The notes beneath the pieces were generated by a model that was given only the letters and a program-made list of their open reading frames with translations, did not search any database and had not been told where the DNA came from. A program made the position numbers and the translations under genes. Source: an uncultured bacterium (GTDB taxonomy: Bacteria; Actinomycetota; Actinomycetes; S36-B12). Taken from it: 8,780 nt of DNA. Below, piece by piece: positions 1 to 5,690 of the stretch (position 1 is the stretch's first letter; each line of letters opens with the position of its first letter). The DNA lies in contig CAITYI010000148.1 in NCBI GenBank assembly GCA_903896585.1, forward strand, positions 1 through 8,780. Reading direction: 5' to 3'.

Positions 1-1
1 A

Positions 2-670
2 AATTCTGGTCAACAGTTTATTCGAACCGGCTCCGTCAGCATGACATCAAATAACACCATTGAAACGGTTGCCGGCATTACGGCGCTCGTAGAACAATTC
101 AACGGCTCAATTAGTCAAGAAGAAATTCGTACAATCGAAGACAATGATTATGCCAATTTGACAGTCCGAGTTCCTGATTCAGATCTTGAGGAATTTGTAG
201 TTGAAGTACGCACTCTTGGCGAAACAACCGCATTCAGTATCTCCGAAGTTGATGTCACCCTGACAATTACCGATCTCGATGCTCGGATTAACTCCCTGAA
301 TGTAACCATTAACAAGCTACTTGAACTCCAGGAGCAAGCAGCAACGGTGACTGATCTCGTGGCTGTGGAGGCAGAGTTGGCAACGCGAACGGCGGAACGT
401 GATTCACTGGTTGCTCAGCGGGCTGTGGTGCAGGACCAAGTTGCGGAATCAACGGTATACATTGATATCTCCCCCGATCTTGTAAAAAGTACCAGTTCAC
501 CGGATTTCATTGGGGGGATTGAGAGCGGGTGGCAAGCCCTCATCAATATGGCTGCCGGGGCCGTCACCTTAATTGGGTTTTTGATTCCAATTGTGATTGC
601 TCTTGTGATTGTGATTGGACTGCTGGTGATTGTGACCCGACTAATAAAGCGGGCGCGCCAGCGAACGTGA
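2..670 (+). CDS. DUF4349 domain membrane protein, 5'-partial
   Basis: The reading frame is open to the left window edge, so the true start and any signal peptide lie outside; the ATG at 41 is probably internal, because the residues before it (QQFIRTGSVSM) already fit the first strand of a DUF4349 domain. Numbering from that ATG, the family pattern continues through LTVRVPDSDLEEF (40-52), LG (59-60), the DVT signature (71-73) and the DLDARINSL segment (78-86). A coiled coil follows at about 78-136, then STVYIDIS closes the domain. One long hydrophobic helix (about 173-199) and a basic tail (RLIKRARQRT) suggest an extracytoplasmic domain anchored by a C-terminal membrane helix with the tail inside. 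The family has no established biochemical function; members are often lipoproteins. Family assignment is firm, role unknown. It converges on the minus-strand cluster. Confidence 0.88.
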   Translation, partial: NSGQQFIRTGSVSMTSNNTIETVAGITALVEQFNGSISQEEIRTIEDNDYANLTVRVPDSDLEEFVVEVRTLGETTAFSISEVDVTLTITDLDARINSLNVTINKLLELQEQAATVTDLVAVEAELATRTAERDSLVAQRAVVQDQVAESTVYIDISPDLVKSTSSPDFIGGIESGWQALINMAAGAVTLIGFLIPIVIALVIVIGLLVIVTRLIKRARQRT

Positions 671-691
671 CCCCCGTTTCGCGACGCGCCC
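641..691 (-). terminator. Candidate intrinsic terminator hairpin
   Basis: A perfect 7-bp GC-rich stem (651-657 with 685-691) encloses a second stem (661-667 with 675-682, one bulged T). The apical loop is 668-674, and a small internal loop (658-660 against 683-684) separates the stems. Read on the minus strand, the hairpin is followed by GCTTTATTAG, a weak T-rich tail, so it could stop transcripts arriving from the GNAT-AAA+ gene, whose stop lies 190 nt upstream. On the plus strand no T-run follows. The loop contains the TGA stop of the DUF4349 gene. The rest of 671-880 shows no gene; it has only a weak GAGGC/GCCTC repeat around the palindrome GAAGATCTTC (850-859). Confidence 0.4.
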
Positions 692-880
692 TCGACCCAT
701 CCCCCCGATTACGGCCGAGTTCAACTCCATGTGACTCTGTGCATTAAGTTTCAACGCAGTTGATTCTCACTATGGTTTCGAACATGGTTACTGTCGCGCG
801 AGGGTCTGACATTCACGGGGTAGAGACATTTACCGGGTTTCCTGAGGCTGAAGATCTTCTGAACGATTGGCCTCGGCCAC

Positions 881-2158
881 TCATAAACGCCCGTACAGCG
901 CGATGTCTTCCTCGAATAGTTCGATGTCAACGTCAGAAACAGTTCGCCTGGTCTGGGAAATTGCCCGCAAATAGTCCTCGGTTGACGCTCCCACCAATTC
1001 GCTCACCTCACCGCTATTCATTTCCCGCTCAAAGGAAACCTGGGCGGCCGAACGTGATGCAAACTCCACATCTGCCGGAGTGAAGTGTTCTGACGCTGAA
1101 ACTAGGGCTGCAATATCTACATCCAATCTCGATGACTGGGAAACAAAAGACTCCCAGATTGCGGCGCGGGCAATGGAATCAGGTGGACCAATGGGAATCA
1201 CGTAATCAAAGCGACCCGGGCGCATGAACGCCTGATCAAGGGTTCGAACTGAGTTTGTGGCGCAGACCAAAAGGCGGGTATCACGTTGTCGAAATGCGGG
1301 AATAATCTTGAGTAATTCATTGGTCACGCCATGGGCTGGACTCTTCCCAACGCCTTCTCGCGTCGAGGCGATCTCCTCAACTTCATCGATAAATACCAGT
1401 ACCTTTTCCAAGTCATCAATGAGGGCGAATGTGTCGTGGAGGGCCTGCGCCAACCCTGCCGGTTCTGTGGTGAGGCGGGAGGGAAAAATCTCAACAAAAG
1501 GCCACGACAATCGTGACGCAATTGCGCGAGCAAATGTGGTCTTACCTGTTCCAGGTGGCCCAAATAGAACGATTGCATGCGGTGGCGCGACTCCGTGAGC
1601 TGATGCTCGCTCCGGATTACTGAGCGGCATGACAACTCTTTTGTCAATAATGTCTTTCTCTCCATGCATTCCAGCAAGTCGCTTCCACAGATCGCGGGTC
1701 AGCACCCGTCCACCTAACGCACTTAGCGTGGTGGCCTCGCCCGGTGTGAGGGCCTCGCGCTTTTCCCAGTAGGCCGCTGGTTCCTGACGAACATAACCGG
1801 CGCGGAGAAGTCCCTCAGACATTTGCTCTTCTTCAGCGAGAAGGTACGAAATTGTGGCCACACCGACATTCACGAGTCTGCCCTCGAGATGATTAAGCAA
1901 TGCCGATGGCATGCCTTCCCCCCGATGCGCTGGATCGACCGCTATTCGCATGACCCAGGCCCTCGATTCGGCGATGCTGGCAACGGCAGCACCGACCACA
2001 ATATTTTGATGCACGGCCACAACCGCAGTCCCGCCTGCACGCAATGCCGCAATACATTCGGCTATCGAGAAAACTGAGGCCATGCCGGGTGTGACCTCCC
2101 ACAAGTGCACCACTGGCTCAAGGTCACTGTCTTGGAAATTTCTTACAATAAAAGACAC
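881..2158 (-). CDS. GNAT acetyltransferase-like / AAA+ ATPase fusion protein
   Basis: This 425-residue protein fuses two domains. Residues 1-135 resemble a GNAT N-acetyltransferase: the strand WVMRIAVDP (68-76), then the acetyl-CoA loop RGEGMP (79-84) and the late GYVRQEPAAYWEKR segment (121-134). The loop ends in Pro84 where the family has Gly or Ala, so catalysis is uncertain. Residues about 155-400 form one classical AAA module of the Cdc48/FtsH type: lead-in WKRLAGMHGEKD, Walker A GPPGTGKT (200-207), Walker B VLVFIDE (253-259), sensor-1 Asn302 and two candidate arginine fingers in MRPGRFD (Arg313, Arg316). The aromatic pore-loop residue of unfoldases seems absent (TTEPAG at 230-235), and there is no zinc-protease domain, so it is not FtsH. 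GTG start supported by an ideal Shine-Dalgarno. ATPase assignment is strong; target and role are unknown. Confidence 0.9.
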   Translation of the reverse strand: MSFIVRNFQDSDLEPVVHLWEVTPGMASVFSIAECIAALRAGGTAVVAVHQNIVVGAAVASIAESRAWVMRIAVDPAHRGEGMPSALLNHLEGRLVNVGVATISYLLAEEEQMSEGLLRAGYVRQEPAAYWEKREALTPGEATTLSALGGRVLTRDLWKRLAGMHGEKDIIDKRVVMPLSNPERASAHGVAPPHAIVLFGPPGTGKTTFARAIASRLSWPFVEIFPSRLTTEPAGLAQALHDTFALIDDLEKVLVFIDEVEEIASTREGVGKSPAHGVTNELLKIIPAFRQRDTRLLVCATNSVRTLDQAFMRPGRFDYVIPIGPPDSIARAAIWESFVSQSSRLDVDIAALVSASEHFTPADVEFASRSAAQVSFEREMNSGEVSELVGASTEDYLRAISQTRRTVSDVDIELFEEDIALYGRL

Positions 2159-2166
2159 GAGGAAAA

Positions 2167-2173
2167 CCTCCTT
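2167..2173 (-). promoter_or_regulatory. Strong ribosome binding site of the GNAT-AAA+ gene
   Basis: The minus strand reads AAGGAGG, a full match to the anti-Shine-Dalgarno core, 8 nt before the GTG at 2158. It fixes that start and is the strongest ribosome binding site seen in the window. Confidence 0.85.
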
Positions 2174-2178
2174 ATTGA

Positions 2179-2198
2179 GCGCAGCATTGCAATTGCGC
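2179..2198 (-). repeat. Short inverted repeat in the leader of the GNAT-AAA+ gene
   Basis: GCGCA (2179-2183) and TGCGC (2194-2198) are perfect inverted copies around a core containing the self-complementary ATTGCAAT (2186-2193). It ends 5 nt from the Shine-Dalgarno, so it could be an operator or an RNA hairpin near the ribosome site. The other bases of the 138-nt gap (2159-2296) show no clear sigma-70 promoter; TACAGT on the minus strand near 2201-2206 is a weak -10 candidate with no convincing -35 partner. A chance palindrome is possible. Confidence 0.35.
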
Positions 2199-2296
2199 TA
2201 ACTGTAGGGAGAGATCGGCACTTGCGCCTGTTAGATGGCTTGGGAAACCGTTCGGGAAGATTTTCTCCGATGAGGTTCTACCACGACGAATGCGCT

Positions 2297-2785
2297 TTAG
2301 GGGCAGGCCAAATCCGTGGACAACGTGGATAACAGTTCCTGGGCTGTGAAAACTGCATCTTGTGCCGCAACAACAGCCCCCGCCAACAAGATGCCCTTTT
2401 CAATAATGTTGTCAGTCTGCGTACTTTCAGTGAACTGCCGCACAGCTTCGTCCTTTTGGCTCAAAGCATTATCCAACTGGTTTTTTGTTTCAGACTCAGG
2501 ATCAAGTGCCTCCATCAATGATTCCAGCAACTCAACCTGAGCATTGAATTCATTTTCAAGGACAACGAGTGCGTCTTGGCTCGGGTCCGCAATGAAGCCA
2601 GCCACACTGGTGCTGAACTGCTCTTCCATCCGATCAATCACCGCACAGGGATCATCGGGTGGAGAACTGCTTGGAGTTGAAACAATGATGGGCGGATCGG
2701 GGGTGGCAACAGGTTCAGGCGCTGACGAGCACGCCGATAAACCTAACGTAAGTATTGAAATTCCAATAAAAATCCGCATTTTCAC
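2297..2785 (-). CDS. Small putative lipoprotein, helical
   Basis: The 162-residue product begins with a short signal peptide (MKMR, then hydrophobic 5-15) and a clear lipobox LSAC with the lipid-bearing Cys19, so it should be exported and anchored on the outer face of the membrane. A Pro/Ser-rich linker follows (about 20-45), then a mostly helical region rich in Glu, Gln, Ala and Leu (about 47-160). Two further cysteines, Cys47 and Cys161, bracket the helical part and could form a disulphide. I recognise no family. The GTG start overlaps the DUF885 stop as GTGA, and only a weak purine stretch (AAGAGAG, 11 nt upstream) precedes it, which suggests translation coupled to the gene before. An ATG two codons in (2779) is the alternative start. 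It ends with TAA, and no clear terminator follows. Confidence 0.8.
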   Translation of the reverse strand: MKMRIFIGISILTLGLSACSSAPEPVATPDPPIIVSTPSSSPPDDPCAVIDRMEEQFSTSVAGFIADPSQDALVVLENEFNAQVELLESLMEALDPESETKNQLDNALSQKDEAVRQFTESTQTDNIIEKGILLAGAVVAAQDAVFTAQELLSTLSTDLACP

Positions 2786-4398
2786 AGTCCAACCAACTCT
2801 CTTACATAACGTGGGGCGGGTGACCCATACGACAACATCAGATCATGGACTTGGCGTGGAGCCCAATCGGGGTGGAGTATTTGCAGATCGCCGGCCAATT
2901 CCTTGACCGAGAGGTACCCCACAAAATAGGTCGGGAGTTGACCGGCCGTGAGGAGTGCTCGTCGCCATTTCCCCGTTGCTTCACCCTCCTCTTGGTACCC
3001 GCGCTCAAGCATCAGCGACATGCCTTCATCTTCAGACATATCTTTTGAGTGAACACTGATATCCAGGATGGTGTTAATGGTCATGCGGGACTGCATTTTG
3101 AGTTGCTGAAGTCGAATTGCAAGGTGACTCAATTGACCAGGTTCGGGTGAGTATCCGGCTTCAATCATGAACTCCTCCGAGTACACCGCCCACCCCTCAA
3201 CGAAAACACCGCTCATTCCGAATCGGCGAACAACACTTTGATGGGCACCTTGCCGACTAAGCGCCAGCTGCAATACATGCCCAGGGAATGCTTCATGGAT
3301 GGTCAGGTCATGGATTTGGACGGCGTTGTATTCCCGATAAAAACTCTCTTGCCTTTCTACAGACCAACTTGTGGGTGTCGGTGCTACGGCCACAAAAGTC
3401 GGGACATTGGCTTTTTCTAACGGGCCTGGTGCATCGCAGTAGGCCACCGCTACCCCCCGATGAATCTCGGGCATTTCAATCACATCTGTGTGAATATCCG
3501 GTATCGAGACGAGGTCATGTTGTGAAGCAAACTCGCGACTGGAGTTCAATGCTGATTCCACTAAACCCAAGACTGTGTCATTTGTTACCGGCGACATCGC
3601 TGCTATGTGATTGAGCGCAGTTCGAATTGGGTCATTGCCCATATCGACTTTGACGAGGGTGAGGTACTCCTCGGCAATATCCAACATGGAATGAGCGAGA
3701 ACATCCAAATACGTGTGTGCTTTATCCAGAAGTTCATTGGCATCAATTGCTTGGTCAAGGGAATGCCACAAAATACCGGCGTACAAATCAGACCCGCAAC
3801 GTGGCGATCGTGTTGACTCAGGCAAGCGCTGCTCAAGCCACTCAATATGTTGGACAAGTGCAAGTGCGGGCTCGGGTGGCAAATCAATTGATTCCACTAA
3901 GTGCAACGACCCCCTCAACTGGCTTATGGCTGTTTCCACGTGAATGGCGGGCATGTTCCCCAGTGTTTCGCGGGCCGACTCAAGAAATGCCGGAATACTC
4001 AAGGCCCGCGCACGAGCATTGCCGAGTCTTTCCTGTTCCGGTGCGAAATCACGGTTGAGGAGTAAATGAATAGCGGTACCCGGGTTCCAGACCATGGGGT
4101 TCCATGTCGGTTCTTGAACTTGGGTGAGTGCAAAATGCACTTTCAACAGTTGCGCTCTCAAGATTTCCAAATCCACAAGGTCATGGTTTTCCAACTCGAC
4201 ATCGTCAACAGCATCAAGTTCAGTGAGGAAATCCTCAAGGACCAGTGTCTGGCGACCCATTGCTTTAACCGACATGTCCGGCAATTGGGAATCAAATCTA
4301 CGGTCACCGAGCCAGGTGGCCGTTACCGGATCTTGCTCCAACAGAAAATCAATAGCCTGCATTGATATCCGTCGAAACTCCTCAGTAGCCGAGTTCAC
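2782..4398 (-). CDS. DUF885 family protein, predicted metallopeptidase
   Basis: The 538-residue product matches the DUF885 family along its length. Numbered from the GTG, the N-terminal helix leads to LLEQDPVTATWLGDRRFD (19-36), a family opening. The likely metal site is HEAFPGH (368-374), followed by EGWAVYSEE (401-409), whose Glu residues may complete metal binding or catalysis. C-terminal signatures are GQLPTYFVGYLSVKEL (486-501) and SYGSPAPRYVREL. No signal peptide or membrane helix is visible, so it is probably cytoplasmic. Members are often called peptidases from these motifs, but the substrate is unknown. The frame stays open to 4494, but I chose the GTG at 4398 because GAGGGAG lies 9 nt upstream and the opening helix is kept. 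An ATG at 4362 with GAGGAG 15 nt upstream is the alternative. It overlaps mazG by 17 nt. Confidence 0.88.
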   Translation of the reverse strand: MNSATEEFRRISMQAIDFLLEQDPVTATWLGDRRFDSQLPDMSVKAMGRQTLVLEDFLTELDAVDDVELENHDLVDLEILRAQLLKVHFALTQVQEPTWNPMVWNPGTAIHLLLNRDFAPEQERLGNARARALSIPAFLESARETLGNMPAIHVETAISQLRGSLHLVESIDLPPEPALALVQHIEWLEQRLPESTRSPRCGSDLYAGILWHSLDQAIDANELLDKAHTYLDVLAHSMLDIAEEYLTLVKVDMGNDPIRTALNHIAAMSPVTNDTVLGLVESALNSSREFASQHDLVSIPDIHTDVIEMPEIHRGVAVAYCDAPGPLEKANVPTFVAVAPTPTSWSVERQESFYREYNAVQIHDLTIHEAFPGHVLQLALSRQGAHQSVVRRFGMSGVFVEGWAVYSEEFMIEAGYSPEPGQLSHLAIRLQQLKMQSRMTINTILDISVHSKDMSEDEGMSLMLERGYQEEGEATGKWRRALLTAGQLPTYFVGYLSVKELAGDLQILHPDWAPRQVHDLMLSYGSPAPRYVRELVGL

Positions 4399-5047
4399 GT
4401 TCCTTGGCTCCCTCAATGTCCTTGATGACATCAATCCTGCGACGCACAGCAGAGCGCAAACTTCCCTCGGCATCCCACCCTCGGGACCGGGCAAGGCGCA
4501 CTAATTCATAGAGGAGGTCGCCTAATTCTTCTTGGTTGTGTAATTCCCCTAGTAAGCCGCTCGCGCGGTCTGCCTGGAGTGTGGGAGTAACGTGCAAAGA
4601 TTTTGTTCGGGATTGTAATTTGGCAGCCCGAATGAGTGCGGGTAGCGATTCAGGAATTCCTTCCGTCAAGGAATCCCGACCTTTCTCTTTCGCCTTGCGC
4701 ACATGCCACGAATCTTCAACATCACCTGCAGTGTCAGCGATGTCGTCCGAGAAGACATGGGGGTGGCGAGCAATGAGTTTGTTGGTAATTCCACTGACTA
4801 CCGAGTCAATGTCCCACTGGGGTTCGGCGATTCGAGAGTGGAATACCACCTGAAGAAGCAGATCCCCAAGTTCCTCTTGCATGGCAGCTTGATCACCCGA
4901 TTCAATTGCTTCCACACATTCATGTGCCTCTTCAATCAGGTACTCCACCAAAGTTTCATGGGTTTGTTCTGCATCCCACGGGCACCCACCAGGGGACCTC
5001 AGTCGGTTCATGACCGACACCAGGTCGGTGAATCGACTCCCCTGCAA
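4382..5047 (-). CDS. mazG: MazG nucleoside triphosphate pyrophosphohydrolase
   Basis: MazG hydrolyses nucleoside triphosphates to monophosphate and pyrophosphate in the cytoplasm, clearing damaged or excess nucleotides. The 221-residue product has the family opening LRSPGGCPWDAEQTHETL (16-33) and the magnesium-binding motifs EEAHE (39-43) and EELGD (58-62), followed by ARHPHVF and WHVRKAKEKG. A shortened second MazG-like domain (about 138-215) keeps EELGDLLYELVRLAR (173-187), but GLLGEL stands where the EExxE motif should be, so only the first domain is likely catalytic. It is somewhat shorter than the E. coli protein (about 263 residues). The TTG start at 5047 has AGGGA 8 nt upstream and gives the usual length; an ATG at 5011 would cut the N-terminal helix. 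It lies 5 nt after the SurA-like gene. Adjacency to mfd is also seen in mycobacteria. Confidence 0.95.
   Translation of the reverse strand: MQGSRFTDLVSVMNRLRSPGGCPWDAEQTHETLVEYLIEEAHECVEAIESGDQAAMQEELGDLLLQVVFHSRIAEPQWDIDSVVSGITNKLIARHPHVFSDDIADTAGDVEDSWHVRKAKEKGRDSLTEGIPESLPALIRAAKLQSRTKSLHVTPTLQADRASGLLGELHNQEELGDLLYELVRLARSRGWDAEGSLRSAVRRRIDVIKDIEGAKERELGY
4408..4414 (-). promoter_or_regulatory. Ribosome binding site supporting the DUF885 GTG start
   Basis: The minus strand reads GAGGGAG inside the mazG 3' end, 9 nt before the GTG at 4398. It favours this start over the much longer open frame (to 4494) and competes with GAGGAG at 4378-4383, which would serve an ATG at 4362. Confidence 0.5.
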
Positions 5048-5052
5048 TGCGA

Positions 5053-5676
5053 CTATCCCTGTCCGAGTTCAACACTCAGTGGTTCGGAAACGCTATTGGT
5101 TACTGGGCCAATCGTCAGGTTTTCGGCATCCCATGTGCCAAAGCGCGGGGCAACTTCAGTGTCAAGTTCCACACTCAATTCCGATACTGCAACAAACACC
5201 GCCTGGCCTTGAATATCAGGTTCTTGATCCGGTGCTAATTCCTGACCCAACTTTGTCACTTGCAAATTCAGCGTGATCACGGAGTCGATTTGGTTCGGCA
5301 ATACACCTTGTTGCAATAGTAGATTTTCAAGTTCAGCCTCTCCACCCGCTTGGGCGAGATACTGAAGACGAATAGCGTCCACTTCACCCTGGTCAATTGC
5401 CACACCCTCGCGTTCAGCCAGCTGATTGACCAAATTGGTGGTGATCAATCGATCGAGGGTCAGAGTAATGATCTCAGCAGATGAATCCGGTGCGGGCGAG
5501 CCTTGAGTGGACAGGAGCGCCTGAACTTGTTCATTCAGTTCACTTTCGGAGATCCTCTCGTCGCCAAGAAGTGCCGCTGCACCCGCTTGATTTGCCCCGC
5601 AACCGGTGAGGGACAACGCACCCAGTCCAAGAACCGCAATGGCAACACCTGAAATGACATTCCGCGACAACTTCAC
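5053..5676 (-). CDS. SurA-N-domain-like lipoprotein
   Basis: From the GTG at 5676 the product has 207 residues: a basic start (MKLSR), a hydrophobic core (about 6-22) and a lipobox LTGC with Cys26, so it should be a membrane-anchored, surface-facing lipoprotein. Residues about 35-155 resemble the helical SurA/trigger-factor chaperone domain: a short strand LLGDERISESELNEQV, then amphipathic helices including LDRLITTNLVNQLAEREGV and a segment beginning VDAIRLQYLAQAGG. No peptidyl-prolyl isomerase domain is present. The tail has VAPRFGTWD (175-183), which recalls the NPRYGTWD tail of actinobacterial SurA-like proteins. A chaperone or secretion role is inferred. The frame extends to 5733 and an ATG at 5691 abuts the mfd stop, but only the GTG at 5676 has a ribosome site (GGAG) and a normal signal peptide. 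It sits 14 nt after mfd. Confidence 0.85.
   Translation of the reverse strand: MKLSRNVISGVAIAVLGLGALSLTGCGANQAGAAALLGDERISESELNEQVQALLSTQGSPAPDSSAEIITLTLDRLITTNLVNQLAEREGVAIDQGEVDAIRLQYLAQAGGEAELENLLLQQGVLPNQIDSVITLNLQVTKLGQELAPDQEPDIQGQAVFVAVSELSVELDTEVAPRFGTWDAENLTIGPVTNSVSEPLSVELGQG
5056..5060 (-). promoter_or_regulatory. Ribosome binding site supporting the mazG TTG start
   Basis: AGGGA on the minus strand, at the last codons of the SurA-like gene, stands 8 nt before the TTG at 5047. It supports a rare TTG start and coupling to the upstream gene. Confidence 0.5.
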
Positions 5677-5681
5677 ACAAA

Positions 5682-5685
5682 CTCC
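5682..5685 (-). promoter_or_regulatory. Ribosome binding site supporting the SurA-like GTG start
   Basis: GGAG on the minus strand lies 5 nt before the GTG at 5676, just after the mfd stop. The competing ATG at 5691 is preceded by pyrimidine-rich sequence with no Shine-Dalgarno match. Confidence 0.45.
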
Positions 5686-5690
5686 GAACA

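Noticed and set aside
844..874. GAGGC/GCCTC inverted repeat around the palindrome GAAGATCTTC, just after the GNAT-AAA+ stop, as a terminator.
   Set aside because: The stem is only 5 bp with a 21-nt loop and no T-run follows on the minus strand; the hairpin at 651-691 is far stronger.
760..1083. Open frame on the plus strand (107 codons) between the two convergent genes and over the end of the GNAT-AAA+ gene.
   Set aside because: Most of it is antisense to a clearly coding gene, the product looks like no protein family, and no ribosome site stands out.
1324..1677. A second minus-strand frame within the AAA region, possibly a frameshift remnant.
   Set aside because: The main frame carries all AAA motifs without a break, so this is a shadow frame.
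4399..4494. N-terminal extension of the DUF885 gene, with a short hydrophobic stretch (VCALLCVAGLM) that could pass for a signal peptide.
   Set aside because: It lies wholly inside the mazG coding region, would need a 113-nt overlap, and the DUF885 similarity begins only after the GTG at 4398.
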